The notes under the pieces: model-generated
Told to the model about the DNA's origin: nothing
The model's database searches: none
Seen by the model: the letters and a program-made list of their open reading frames with translations, nothing else
Part shown: positions 12,806 to 20,548 of the stretch, one piece after another
Numbering within the stretch: the first letter of the stretch is position 1
How the letters are laid out: the number at the start of each line of letters is the position of its first letter
DNA from: a virus
IMG/VR virus record: IMGVR_UViG_3300043411_000219
Coordinates: 1 to 40,748 of that record
Strand: one strand, 5' to 3'
DNA length: 40,748 nt
Translations under genes and position numbers: made by a program

Positions 12806-13252
12806 ATGAGCGAGAGCAAGACGCCGTTTGAGAAAGCAAACGCAAAACCGGAAGTACAGCGATGGACTGGCGCCGTATCTGCCAACGATGGAGGCGGATT
12901 CGTTACCTACGGGGACTACCTCGACGTGTGGCGCAAGGTTCAACGGCAATTCGACTCTCTCGACGGCCTTGAACACCGCGCGAGAAAAGCCGAATCCGAC
13001 CTCGCCGCCGCGCTGGCCGAACGCGATGCGCTGGCCGCTCGGGTCGAGCAGGCGGAGGCGGATGCTAGGCGGTGGCGATTCGTGAGGGGCAAGGTTAGCC
13101 GCATCCTCAACGAAAGGACGCTGAAGATGGATGGGCTGCGAGTCGAGGTCTATTACGACGAGCCGCAAGCGTTTTTAATCGTGCCAACTGACAACGGCGC
13201 ACTCTTTGACGAAGCAATCGACGCCGCCCTGGCCCGCGAGGAGAAGTCATGA
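12806..13252 (+). CDS. Hypothetical coiled-coil protein
   Basis: 148 residues. Three ATGs in a row (12800, 12803, 12806); the third has AAGGA six bases upstream and is preferred. Residues about 50-95 form a coiled coil (EHRARKAESDLAAALAERDA), followed by WRFVRGKVSRILN and a C-terminal domain DEAIDAALAREEKS. The coiled coil ending in D-A-x-R-W-R-x-x-R is frequent in small phage proteins of unknown role. Confidence 0.65.
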   Translation: MSESKTPFEKANAKPEVQRWTGAVSANDGGGFVTYGDYLDVWRKVQRQFDSLDGLEHRARKAESDLAAALAERDALAARVEQAEADARRWRFVRGKVSRILNERTLKMDGLRVEVYYDEPQAFLIVPTDNGALFDEAIDAALAREEKS

Positions 13253-13470
13253 GGATCGAAGTTGTTTTCAGGCGCGAAAGCCACGTGATCGGCGTGCAAC
13301 CTGTGCCGCGAATGCTGATATGGACGCGCCACAACGTCCGCACACTGAGCTTGCAACGACTATGGTGCGCCATCGCTCGGCACGACTGGAAGCCCTGGGA
13401 ACACACTAAATACACGGGCGGTCAGTCTCGTCAATGTCTACGGTGTGGAAAGTGGGAATCGAAGTCATGA
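13249..13470 (+). CDS. Small protein with C-terminal zinc-knuckle half
   Basis: 73 residues, basic and Trp-rich. The end reads WKPWEHTKYTGGQSRQCLRC then GKWESKS, a C-x-x-C pair of the kind used for zinc binding. The ATG overlaps the upstream stop. No function is assigned. Confidence 0.55.
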   Translation: MRIEVVFRRESHVIGVQPVPRMLIWTRHNVRTLSLQRLWCAIARHDWKPWEHTKYTGGQSRQCLRCGKWESKS

Positions 13471-13712
13471 CCCCGGAGCAGATCGAGAAGTGGCGATGGA
13501 TGTCGAAGCAACATGCGGACGGTGCCTCGCGCACATGGGAAGAATGGCATCTTGCGTATCACACCGAATTCGCCCGCCTCGTCGCGCAGGATACGTGGGA
13601 GCGGGCGCGTAATGTCTGCTTCGCCGTCGATGAAACCGGGGACTACGTGTGCCATACGCGGGATGACTGCGCGAATGCGATCGATGCCGCTGCCGCGCAG
13701 GAGGCGAAATGA
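13467..13712 (+). CDS. Hypothetical protein
   Basis: 81 residues from ATG 13467, which overlaps the previous stop (ATGA); a longer frame from 13434 lies inside the upstream gene. It is helical, acidic and Trp-rich (MTPEQIEKWRWMSKQHADG, later LVAQDTWERARNVCFAVD). No family is recognised. Confidence 0.55.
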   Translation: MTPEQIEKWRWMSKQHADGASRTWEEWHLAYHTEFARLVAQDTWERARNVCFAVDETGDYVCHTRDDCANAIDAAAAQEAK

Positions 13713-13894
13713 TCTACACGTTAGCCGAACTGCAACGATGGAGTGTGCGGCGCGCGATAAACGGGCAATGGGTTCCCGCTCGGCCCGAAGATGGTCCGTG
13801 GATATGGCGGGTTCGCGCGGCATGGGAAGTCTTTCGCGGACGTGCCGATGCGTTTACGTGGCCGGATCAAGGACAGAGGGAGGCGAAATCGTGA
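13709..13894 (+). CDS. Small hypothetical protein
   Basis: 61 residues, Trp/Arg-rich: MIYTLAELQRWSVRRAINGQ, then WVPARPEDGPWIWRVRAAW. The pattern of a short N-terminal helix and G-x-W-V-P-A-R-P is seen in small phage proteins of unknown function. It is coupled at both ends. Confidence 0.55.
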   Translation: MIYTLAELQRWSVRRAINGQWVPARPEDGPWIWRVRAAWEVFRGRADAFTWPDQGQREAKS

Positions 13895-14166
13895 GCGAGA
13901 CGCCGGAAGTATCTGCGGAACGTCGTGCGGAATACTGGAAAGCAGAGCATGCAGCCGCGAACGTGGTAATTGACCGCCTCGAACGCCAGCGAGACGAGCT
14001 TGCCGCGGCTTTGCGGGAGTTGTACTTAATTGCAGACACTATCCGTCGCGCGCATTGGACGCACTGGCAAAGCGACGAAACGTACAAGTTGACTGCCTCC
14101 ATAAACAGGGCGCGCGCAATTTGCGATGCGATCGGCGCTCGTCTCGGCGAAGGGGGCGAGGGGTGA
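13891..14166 (+). CDS. Small coiled-coil protein
   Basis: 91 residues from GTG 13891 (GTGA overlap) with GGAGG upstream. The whole protein is helical (AERRAEYWKAEHAAANVVID, then LERQRDELAAALRELYLIA). It contains no motif beyond the coiled coil. Confidence 0.55.
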   Translation: MSETPEVSAERRAEYWKAEHAAANVVIDRLERQRDELAAALRELYLIADTIRRAHWTHWQSDETYKLTASINRARAICDAIGARLGEGGEG

Positions 14167-14393
14167 GCAAGCCGACTCGAAAGCTAACGCATGGGGAATT
14201 GCACTTGCTCACGCTTGTTCGCCAAGATTCAAAGCCGGACGGGTGGACGCCAGTGAGCAAGATAGTCATGACCGTCATGGCCAAATTGCCGCCTGAACTC
14301 GTGATCGTGAAATCGCATGAGGACGGCAGAGGGCGAGCCAAACTGACAGACGAGGGGAAATCAGTGCTAGACGCAAGATACTGGCTGCCATGA
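14163..14393 (+). CDS. Small basic protein, possible winged helix
   Basis: 76 residues from GTG 14163 (GTGA overlap). THGELHLLTLVRQDSKPDGW then TPVSKIVMTVMAKLPPELVI then AKLTDEGKSVLDARYWLP resembles a winged-helix fold: a helix, a second helix around S-K-I-V-M, and the frequent L-T-D-E-G-K-x-V-L ending of MarR-like wings. This is a weak structural guess only. Confidence 0.5.
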   Translation: MSKPTRKLTHGELHLLTLVRQDSKPDGWTPVSKIVMTVMAKLPPELVIVKSHEDGRGRAKLTDEGKSVLDARYWLP

Positions 14394-14461
14394 GCGAGCG
14401 GCTGACGGCGAGGGAGGCCGCCGACCTATGCGACGGTATCACGCGGCCTGCTATTTCTTAA
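14390..14461 (+). CDS. Possible 23-residue peptide ORF
   Basis: The ATG overlaps the preceding stop (ATGA). The peptide MSERLTAREAADLCDGITRP plus AIS reads like the beginning of a small helix-turn-helix protein (L-T-A-R-E-A-A-D-L) that stops early. It may be a truncated gene remnant or a coupling peptide. Confidence 0.35.
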   Translation: MSERLTAREAADLCDGITRPAIS

Positions 14462-14468
14462 CACGTTA

Positions 14469-14491
14469 GCCGAATATGTACGGAATTCGGC
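14469..14491. promoter_or_regulatory. Palindrome upstream of the DUF551 gene
   Basis: GCCGAAT (14469-14475) and ATTCGGC (14485-14491) form a perfect 7-bp inverted repeat with a 9-base spacer, in the only sizeable gap at the end of the plus operon (14462-14519). It is flanked by ACACGT on both sides (14461 and 14501), with TATACA at 14499 as a possible -10. It may be an operator or secondary promoter for the last two genes. Confidence 0.35.
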
Positions 14492-14519
14492 AAACTCTAT
14501 ACACGTAGGAGAGGGATGG

Positions 14520-14762
14520 ATGGTTACGGACACTTGGCAACCGATTGAGACGGCGCCGAAGGATGGGACATATGTACTCGTTTACCCGGCAACATGGGGC
14601 GGTATGTCATGCTCTGTTGCGCAATGGGCCGAGGACAAATATGCGAAAACCCCTCGACCGTTCTGGACTAGGCTCGACGATCTAGGCAAGGTAACGATTA
14701 GTCGGCAGAAACCGCCCACCCACTGGCAACCGTTGCCCCAACCCCCGGAGCCCGCCCGATGA
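14520..14762 (+). CDS. DUF551 family phage protein
   Basis: 80 residues. WQPIETAPKDGTYVLVYPA at the N-terminus and PTHWQPLPQPPEPA at the end are the two diagnostic ends of the DUF551 family, ubiquitous in proteobacterial phages and without a known function. AGGAG lies nine bases before the ATG. It is probably separately initiated, given the palindrome upstream. Confidence 0.8.
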   Translation: MVTDTWQPIETAPKDGTYVLVYPATWGGMSCSVAQWAEDKYAKTPRPFWTRLDDLGKVTISRQKPPTHWQPLPQPPEPAR

Positions 14763-15040
14763 CCGCCATACTCAGCGACGAGCAGATAGTCACCCTCCTA
14801 GCCACGGACGGCGGGCGCGAGGAAATGTTGCAGGAGGCGGCGAGGATGGGGGCGATGTGGGCGCTTCAGTACGGACCGAGCGCGGAGCAGTCTGCAATCT
14901 CTGCGGCGGAAATTCTGTCTATGCTTGGCGTCCCGCTCAACAACGCCGGTGCGGTCGATCTGTGCCACGGGTTCACGACGTTGCGACTGGAAGCCATCCG
15001 CGCGGCTGTGTCTACCGAGGCCAAGCCGCCACGCAGCTAG
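14759..15040 (+). CDS. Hypothetical protein, last gene of the plus operon
   Basis: 93 residues, helical: LSDEQIVTLLATDGGREEML and a C-terminal LEAIRAAVSTEAKP. No family is recognised. The ATG overlaps the DUF551 stop. Its TAG overlaps by two bases the stop of the convergent holin gene (CTAGCTAG at 15037-15044), leaving no room for a terminator between the operons. Confidence 0.6.
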   Translation: MTAILSDEQIVTLLATDGGREEMLQEAARMGAMWALQYGPSAEQSAISAAEILSMLGVPLNNAGAVDLCHGFTTLRLEAIRAAVSTEAKPPRS

Positions 15041-15423
15041 CTAGCCGCCACGCCGTTGATCTTCTCAACCGTTCGCAGCCCGCCAAGCCCGAGCATCCCG
15101 AGCAGTAGCGGCCACATTTCACCCAGGTCGGCCGGGCTGAGACTCACCGTTACCCCGGCGAGAGCCAATCCGAACTTGGCGCACGGTAGACCGATCCAGT
15201 TCCACGCGCACGCCGAGCCGCAAACCCACCCTATGAAGGGTCGCCAGCCGCTCACAAAGACGCTGGAGCTTCCGGCTTCGGCTTTGTTGGCGTCAAGCTG
15301 CCCCTGAATCACCGTGAGCGCAGCGGCCATCTGTGCGCGTTCCTGTTCGGTCTTGTCGGGCCATAGCCGCTTGATAACGGTGTCGGCCAGCCCTGTGATC
15401 GCGGATACGGGATCGAGCGCCAT
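15037..15423 (-). CDS. 3TM holin
   Basis: 128 residues. The layout fits the GTA/3TM holin family: an amphipathic N-terminus DPVSAITGLADTVIKRLWPD, a charged helix with E-Q-E-R-A-Q-M-A, the signature GWRPFIGWVCGSACAWNWIG, and two more hydrophobic stretches (FGLALAGVTVSLS and WPLLLGMLGLGGLRTV). Holins of this type open the inner membrane for the endolysin. It is the last gene of the late block, next to a small membrane protein and the lysozyme-like gene, which completes a lysis cassette. Confidence 0.8.
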   Translation of the reverse strand: MALDPVSAITGLADTVIKRLWPDKTEQERAQMAAALTVIQGQLDANKAEAGSSSVFVSGWRPFIGWVCGSACAWNWIGLPCAKFGLALAGVTVSLSPADLGEMWPLLLGMLGLGGLRTVEKINGVAAS

Positions 15424-15425
15424 GA

Positions 15426-15614
15426 CTATTCCAGAAAGTATGCCGGTACGCCAACAGCAAGCGCAAGCAACGTGACGTAGAGAATAATTGCGATCTCTAC
15501 CGTTTTCACCGGCAGGTTAAAACGAAAATGCAACAACGTAATCCAGCCGAGAACAAGCACCACGCCCAGTATTGCGCCGGCCACGAGGATGAGCAGCCCG
15601 ACCATGGCTTTCAC
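15426..15614 (-). CDS. Small two-span membrane protein of the lysis cassette
   Basis: 62 residues from GTG 15614, which overlaps the endolysin stop (GTGA); the ATG at 15605 is also possible. There are two clear membrane spans, VGLLILVAGAILGVVLVLGW and IAIILYVTLLALAVGVPAYF, joined by a short loop LLHFRFNLPVKTVE. It may be a second holin, an antiholin or a lysis accessory. With a 3TM holin next to it the division of labour is unclear. Confidence 0.65.
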   Translation of the reverse strand: MKAMVGLLILVAGAILGVVLVLGWITLLHFRFNLPVKTVEIAIILYVTLLALAVGVPAYFLE

Positions 15615-16084
15615 ACGTTCTGCCACGCTAGATCGTAGTACCCGTTCCACGTGGAACGATGCGGCTTCCCTGGGCGCCACGTGTTAATGTAGTACGCCCA
15701 CGAACCGTCATAGTCACCCGGCTCCGGGAGCGCCCCTGCTGCCCACCAGAGATTGAGCCGAGCGAACGCCATCGCCAGGATGTCGTTGTGCTCCAGCGCA
15801 TTCCATACCGTTGTCGGATAGTCGTTGTACTGGAGTTGGTCGAGTATGGCCTTGGCGTGGTGCTTGGTCGCCGCGTGGGTTAAGACGCCGCGAACGCCAC
15901 CGCCTTGCTCGAATTGCCAGAAGCCGCGAGCCGGACCGTCGTTGTACTGGCGCCGAGCGGTGAACTTGTCGCCTTCCTGCATCCCGATCGCGTACATCAT
16001 CGCCTTGGCTTTCGGCGTATCCATCGCCGTAGGCAGAAGTTTCATCGTTGCTTCGTAGATGATCTGGAATGGGAAGTTCATCAT
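15611..16084 (-). CDS. Lysozyme-like endolysin (putative)
   Basis: 157 residues. The region AMMYAIGMQEGDKFTARRQY, then GPARGFWQFEQGGGVRGVL, follows the layout of lytic transglycosylases/lysozymes: a helix ending in a catalytic-type Glu (Glu37 in MQE), then a G-x-x-x-G-F-W-Q-F segment in place of the usual G-L-x-Q. The later LALARLNLWWAAGALPEPGD-like stretch and the WRPGKPH end are shared with a phage family seen in Burkholderia-type phages. There is no signal peptide, so it would depend on the holin. ATG 16084 overlaps the upstream stop. A parS-like palindrome lies in its last codons. Confidence 0.65.
   Translation of the reverse strand: MMNFPFQIIYEATMKLLPTAMDTPKAKAMMYAIGMQEGDKFTARRQYNDGPARGFWQFEQGGGVRGVLTHAATKHHAKAILDQLQYNDYPTTVWNALEHNDILAMAFARLNLWWAAGALPEPGDYDGSWAYYINTWRPGKPHRSTWNGYYDLAWQNV
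15643..15658. other. parS-like site (perfect 16-bp palindrome)
   Basis: CGTTCCACGTGGAACG is a perfect palindrome that contains the core GTTNCACGTGNAAC of the bacterial chromosomal ParB-binding site parS. It matches 14 of 16 bases of the proteobacterial form TGTTCCACGTGGAACA. It lies in the 3' end of the endolysin gene (codons for H-R-S-T-W-N-G). A 12-base specific core is expected about 0.002 times in 40 kb by chance. Confidence 0.6.
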
Positions 16085-16491
16085 TGAACCTTTGTAAGTA
16101 GCGCTGCGATGGCTTTCCACTTGGCATCCGCCCATGTGATGAACGCCCCGCCCACGGCAAGACCTGCCGCCGTCATCCAGGCAAAGCGCACATGCTTTCG
16201 CAGCGCCTTGGACTCGTCGCGCTTCTCTCGAAGGTCCGACAGCATCGGCCCGAATTCCTTCTGGAAGGAAGACCACGTATCGGTAATGCACTTGATGTCG
16301 TGCCGAGTCTCTCGGCGATACGTCGTCGCTTCTCTGCTACTGTTTTCGATGGATGCTTTGATGTGCGCAACGTCGCCGCACATTGCCCCCAAATCGAGCT
16401 GTATCGTTTGAACGTGATCGCGCATGTCGCGCACATCGGACTCCAGGTTAGAGACTCGCTCGTGTGTCCCCGTGCTCGGTGCATCTGCCAT
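16081..16491 (-). CDS. Coiled-coil protein with one membrane span
   Basis: 136 residues. Residues about 10-40 are a coiled coil (ERVSNLESDVRDMRDHVQTI), 65-100 a charged helix, and about 104-120 a hydrophobic segment (FAWMTAAGLAVGGAFITWAD) followed by a short basic end. This resembles small phage proteins placed just before endolysin genes, called holin-like or spanin-like in annotations. It has AGGAG six bases before its ATG. It is the first gene of the lysis cassette after the tail spike. Confidence 0.6.
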   Translation of the reverse strand: MADAPSTGTHERVSNLESDVRDMRDHVQTIQLDLGAMCGDVAHIKASIENSSREATTYRRETRHDIKCITDTWSSFQKEFGPMLSDLREKRDESKALRKHVRFAWMTAAGLAVGGAFITWADAKWKAIAALLTKVQ

Positions 16492-16501
16492 GCTGCGCTC
16501 C

Positions 16502-18622
16502 TTACGCTGTTACGTTGGTTCCATCGGTTTTGCTGTTCGCGCCTGCCACCGTGATCTGCGACACACTGGCACCGATACACACATTCGGCGCCGCCGCGAT
16601 GCGATCAGTATTGACGCCTCGAATCCCATACGTTCCGGCGTAACAAGTGTTTCCCGTGACAGTGAAAAACTCAATACCGCCCGCATCGGTGCTGTTGAGC
16701 ATGATGTTTTCGGAACCGCCGGCATCCACGCGCATCGAGTTGTTGGCGATGCTCCCGTGTTCGATGAGTCGACCAGTCGGCGCATTCAGGTAGATGCCGC
16801 GCGACTTCACAAGCCCAAGATTGTTGCCGGCCACGGTGATGTACTTAATATCCGCTGCATCCGCCTCGATCATGATCCCGGTCTGCCATCCGTCAGAGAG
16901 GACGTTATCGCTGATGACGATCCCGCTGTTCGTCGCGTTGTTTCGTTGCTCGACGAAGACGCCGATATGATCGCTATCGGTGCTCGATCCGTTGTCGAGC
17001 AAATTGCTTGAGATAACGAGCGGGCATTGAATGCCGAGCGGGAAGATTTGGCACAGGATGCCGTGCTCGTATGATCCGCGAATCACGTTGCCGGAGATGA
17101 CGCCCGCACCGCCGAGCGATTGCAGTGCGGCCTGTGTGCCGCTGGTCAGGTTGCCGACCTCGGCCGAGATCGTGTTACCCGTCCAGGTGTAGATTTCCGT
17201 GCCTGCGTGGTTGTCGATGCCGGCCGCCCTGCAGCCGATCGCCGTGCAGCCCGTGACCGTGATGTGACGATTGACCGCCGTCGTGCCGCCCGTGGTGACA
17301 CCGTGCCGCTGGTCGTAGAACGTGGCGCCCTCGATCGTGGCATGGTGCGTGCCGTGCGTGAGCATCACGCCGTAGCTCGCGCCATCGGTCGAGTCGTGCG
17401 CGTTGCCGAAGTATCCGCCTCGCACCCGCGCATACAGGCAGGTCGCGAACTCGACCGCCGCATAGTCGAACGCCTGGAAGTCGCAGTCGATCACGTTGAC
17501 GTTCCGGCAGACAATGAACCGCGCCCCATATTGGTCTTGCCCGCCTGCCGTGGTGCCATCCCCTGCGCCAGTCGCCCGGACGTTGCGCAGCGTGATGTTC
17601 TCGACGAAGGTGAGTTTCTTCGCGCTCGCCGTGTCGGCCGTGTTGTACGCCGAGTGTGTCGCATCGCGCAGGTTGCACGTCAGGCCAGAGACGCTTGCAA
17701 TGCGGGTAATCTCCCCGACCTTGGTGCTCGTGTTGCTCTCGTAGTTGGCCGTCGACCCTGCCAGCACGTAATCACCTGCCACCAGCCCGGCCGACGTGAC
17801 CGGCAGCGACAGCGACAGTCGGGAGCGGTTCGCGGTCAGCAAGTTGGCGCTGCCCGTCGAGCCGCTGGCGTAGAACAGCACGTCACCCGATGCCGCATCG
17901 GTGAAGTCGAACACCGCGTTACAGATTTCGAGGTTACTGCGTAGCGTGAGCGTCGCGCTTACCTTGTACGTGAGCCCTCGCCCATCGATCAACGGTGCGC
18001 CTGCGTCGATCGCCGCCTGCCATGCGTCCGTATCGTCTGTCACGCCATCGCCCGCAGCGTCGTAGTCCATCGGCGTGACCAGCTCGCCGAGCTTGGCGTC
18101 GACCGTGCGCTCGACTGCTCCGGTTCCGCTGGCGAGATAGGTGCCGTTGTCGTAGACGGCGTCAGCCGCTTCGAGATTTGTCCCACCTGCATTCCATCGC
18201 AGGAACTGTCCGGCGCCCGGTACGGGCAGCGTGACAGAGCCAGCCAGCGCATTGCCGAGCGGGAGCATCGGTGCGCGGTCCATGTCCACGCGGATCTGCT
18301 GTACCTGCATCACAATGCGGTCAAGATCCGCATCGAGCGTTTCTTCCAGCAGATCGCCGTTGTGCTGGTAGTCCGTCTCGCGGTCGTAGGGCACATTGCG
18401 CGCCCGCAGCACCTCGACGCCGGAGGTGGGCGCCACGCTGAACGTGACATTTCCTCCGACCGAGTCACCGACACCCGATACCGTGTAGCCGCTGGTCGTT
18501 GAGACGCCATCGAGCTGCACGAGCAGATCATCGGCATCGAGAATGCGGAACGTGTAGGGGAATACGGTTGTAACGCCGTTTCCGACTGATACGTTCGGGG
18601 TATAGCTCGCGGTCACAGGCAT
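16502..18622 (-). CDS. Tail spike with T7-fibre-type N-terminus and beta-helix
   Basis: 706 residues. The first about 110 residues (SVGNGVTTVFPYTFRILDAD, then RNVPYDRETDYQHNGDLLEE, then MQVQQIRVDMDRAPM) match the N-terminal adaptor domain of T7-like tail fibres. Then comes a pectate-lyase-type start (DYDAAGDGVTDDTDAWQAAI) and a long right-handed beta-helix rich in N-x-I/V and G-N repeats up to the C-terminus. This is the design of depolymerase tail spikes, so it probably binds and may cleave a surface polysaccharide; the active site cannot be read from sequence. ATG 18622 is chosen for its AGGAG; the longer frame to 18679 overlaps the terminase gene. Confidence 0.85.
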   Translation of the reverse strand: MPVTASYTPNVSVGNGVTTVFPYTFRILDADDLLVQLDGVSTTSGYTVSGVGDSVGGNVTFSVAPTSGVEVLRARNVPYDRETDYQHNGDLLEETLDADLDRIVMQVQQIRVDMDRAPMLPLGNALAGSVTLPVPGAGQFLRWNAGGTNLEAADAVYDNGTYLASGTGAVERTVDAKLGELVTPMDYDAAGDGVTDDTDAWQAAIDAGAPLIDGRGLTYKVSATLTLRSNLEICNAVFDFTDAASGDVLFYASGSTGSANLLTANRSRLSLSLPVTSAGLVAGDYVLAGSTANYESNTSTKVGEITRIASVSGLTCNLRDATHSAYNTADTASAKKLTFVENITLRNVRATGAGDGTTAGGQDQYGARFIVCRNVNVIDCDFQAFDYAAVEFATCLYARVRGGYFGNAHDSTDGASYGVMLTHGTHHATIEGATFYDQRHGVTTGGTTAVNRHITVTGCTAIGCRAAGIDNHAGTEIYTWTGNTISAEVGNLTSGTQAALQSLGGAGVISGNVIRGSYEHGILCQIFPLGIQCPLVISSNLLDNGSSTDSDHIGVFVEQRNNATNSGIVISDNVLSDGWQTGIMIEADAADIKYITVAGNNLGLVKSRGIYLNAPTGRLIEHGSIANNSMRVDAGGSENIMLNSTDAGGIEFFTVTGNTCYAGTYGIRGVNTDRIAAAPNVCIGASVSQITVAGANSKTDGTNVTA

Positions 18623-18630
18623 GGCTGCTC

Positions 18631-20238
18631 CTAAGAAAAATCGAGTTCGACTTCGATGTCGCCCGCCGAGGGGCGCCACGGGGCGGCGTTCGGTGCGGCC
18701 ACGGCGCGGCCAATGCTCTTGCCGATCCGCATCGGCTGGTCTTTCAGCGATCCGGCGCCTGCATCGAGATGGTTGTCGGGCTGCTCTTTCACGTCCGGCC
18801 GCCAGTCCTTCATCTCGTCGTAGACGGCATCAAACGTGGACACGTGCGCCCATATGACGCGCGCCGAAAGCGGCGCCTCGAAGGCGTCAAGGATTCGTTT
18901 GTTCTTGTCGGCCGTCTCGTGCAGGTCGGCCACACCGCAGCCGATCGAGCGCAGCTCCTTACGCAGTACCTGCACCGCCATGGACCCGAGGCCGTTGGTT
19001 TCCACGACTACGCGCGGGAGCTGCAAGTCCTCGACAATAGCCTTGATCTGCTTGCACTGCTGGAAAACATCGCCGGTCAAGGCCACGGACCGATGCCAGA
19101 AATACGTCCCCGCCTCGTTCTGGAACATGACGCCGAAGGCCGAGGCATCACCCGTCACACGCCCGAGCGCGCAATCCCATCGCGCCGTCGCGCTGACGAT
19201 CTGCGTCTTGCCCAACATCATGCGCACCTCGCCGTTCGCCATCTCGATGACCGGCTCGACGTTGTACGGTCGCAGGCGGTCGGGGTCCAGTCTCACCGCA
19301 TGCAGCGGTTTTGCTTCCAGCCCGTACTGCGAATCCCAGGCGTTGAGCGTGCGCGTGTCCTTGCGCCGCCGCTCGATGTCGTCGCGGGTGAATCGCTCCG
19401 GCCAGGCGCAGCCGCTGTAAATGTCCAGCGTATCGCCCGGCGGCTTGTGCAGGACGACTTCGCGCTTCGTGGCGTGGTAGTCGACACCCTCGACCAGCAG
19501 CCGGGAATACTTACCGATGCCGACGAACACGTAGAGCCCATCCGCGTACAGCGGGAAGTTGAAGCCATAGCGTTTGTCGTTCTGCGTGGCCTCGCCTTCG
19601 TAGCGCTTGTGGTGCTCGAATAGCGGGATCTTGAGAACCGCCGCGCCCCCGGCGATCTGCTCCTCATAGATCGAGTCGTGCGTGTGCGGCGTGCCGATGT
19701 AGGTTTTCTGCCCGCCAGGAACGAGAATGTGCGTCGATTCGCTGATCCGCTCGCGGAGCTTCTCGCGCGCCTCCTTTGACCGAATGTTCTTCGGCACCTC
19801 GATGTCGTCGAAGTCGACCGCATCCGCCCGCGATCCGGTCGCGTTGCTCATGACGCCGTAGGCCGCCATGGACGCATTGCGGGCATCGATCGAGCCCTTG
19901 ACCCAGAATTCCTCGACGCCGACCTGGGAAGGCAGCATGGCGCGGCAGAGCGGGTGCCGGCGAAGCACCGTCAATGTGTCGCGCGTCATCTTCTTCGATA
20001 GGCGCGCATCTTCGCCCCATATCAGGTTACGCCGGGTCGGGTCGCAGTACAGGCACCATGCTTTGTAGACGCCGAAGATCGTCGACTTCGCCGCACCGCG
20101 AAACACCATCAGCACGCGCACCAATTCCCGGCAGTCCTGCAGCCATTCGCATATGCGCACGTGGAGCGCGGGCACCTTCCATCCCTGGACCTTGGCCCAG
20201 ATCATGAAGAATGCGACGAATGACACCTTACTTTGCAC
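18631..20238 (-). CDS. terL: Terminase large subunit
   Basis: 535 residues from GTG 20238. The ATPase domain has an atypical Walker A VFRGAAKST (about residues 45-53) and Walker B VDFDDIE (about 141-147). The nuclease domain shows ATARWDCALGRVTGDASAFG, VVVETNGLG and DNHLDAGAGSL, carrying the acidic residues of RNase H-like TerL nucleases. It cuts and packages phage DNA into the prohead through the portal. GTG 20238 overlaps the small terminase and has GAGG ten bases upstream; an inner GTG at 20226 is also possible. A longer ATG frame to 20298 lies within the preceding gene. Confidence 0.9.
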   Translation of the reverse strand: MQSKVSFVAFFMIWAKVQGWKVPALHVRICEWLQDCRELVRVLMVFRGAAKSTIFGVYKAWCLYCDPTRRNLIWGEDARLSKKMTRDTLTVLRRHPLCRAMLPSQVGVEEFWVKGSIDARNASMAAYGVMSNATGSRADAVDFDDIEVPKNIRSKEAREKLRERISESTHILVPGGQKTYIGTPHTHDSIYEEQIAGGAAVLKIPLFEHHKRYEGEATQNDKRYGFNFPLYADGLYVFVGIGKYSRLLVEGVDYHATKREVVLHKPPGDTLDIYSGCAWPERFTRDDIERRRKDTRTLNAWDSQYGLEAKPLHAVRLDPDRLRPYNVEPVIEMANGEVRMMLGKTQIVSATARWDCALGRVTGDASAFGVMFQNEAGTYFWHRSVALTGDVFQQCKQIKAIVEDLQLPRVVVETNGLGSMAVQVLRKELRSIGCGVADLHETADKNKRILDAFEAPLSARVIWAHVSTFDAVYDEMKDWRPDVKEQPDNHLDAGAGSLKDQPMRIGKSIGRAVAAPNAAPWRPSAGDIEVELDFS

Positions 20239-20536
20239 GAGGGCCAAACCTCTTTCCGCGGGCGTTCTCGATAATCTCGTCGGCCTGCGCCATGGCATCA
20301 GCCGTCATTTTCTCGGCTTCAAGATCCTCATCGACACCGGGCGCGGCGTTTGCTGTGCGCATATCGAGCAACGTCTTGATCCTGATGACGTGCGTGATGG
20401 TCAAATTGGCGTCCTTCTTGTGCCATACTCGATCGCCTCGCGCTTCCGGCCAGTTACCGGGGTCGGCTTCGTCGAGGTAAATGTCTACAAGCTTGTCTTG
20501 CAGCTCTTCCAGGCGTTTAATCTGGTCCGCTCTCAT
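20228..20536 (-). CDS. terS: Terminase small subunit-like protein
   Basis: 102 residues, directly upstream of terL with an 11-base overlap. DQIKRLEELQDKLVDIYLDE, then ADPGNWPEARGDRVWHKKDA, then NLTITHVIRIKTLLDMR is a pattern I associate with short proteins that come before podoviral TerL genes. The helical oligomerisation-type core and acidic end fit a small terminase. No HTH is obvious, so DNA recognition may differ from classic TerS. The name rests on position and on memory of the pattern. Confidence 0.6.
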   Translation of the reverse strand: MRADQIKRLEELQDKLVDIYLDEADPGNWPEARGDRVWHKKDANLTITHVIRIKTLLDMRTANAAPGVDEDLEAEKMTADAMAQADEIIENARGKRFGPRAK

Positions 20537-20548
20537 TGAGGCGCCCTC

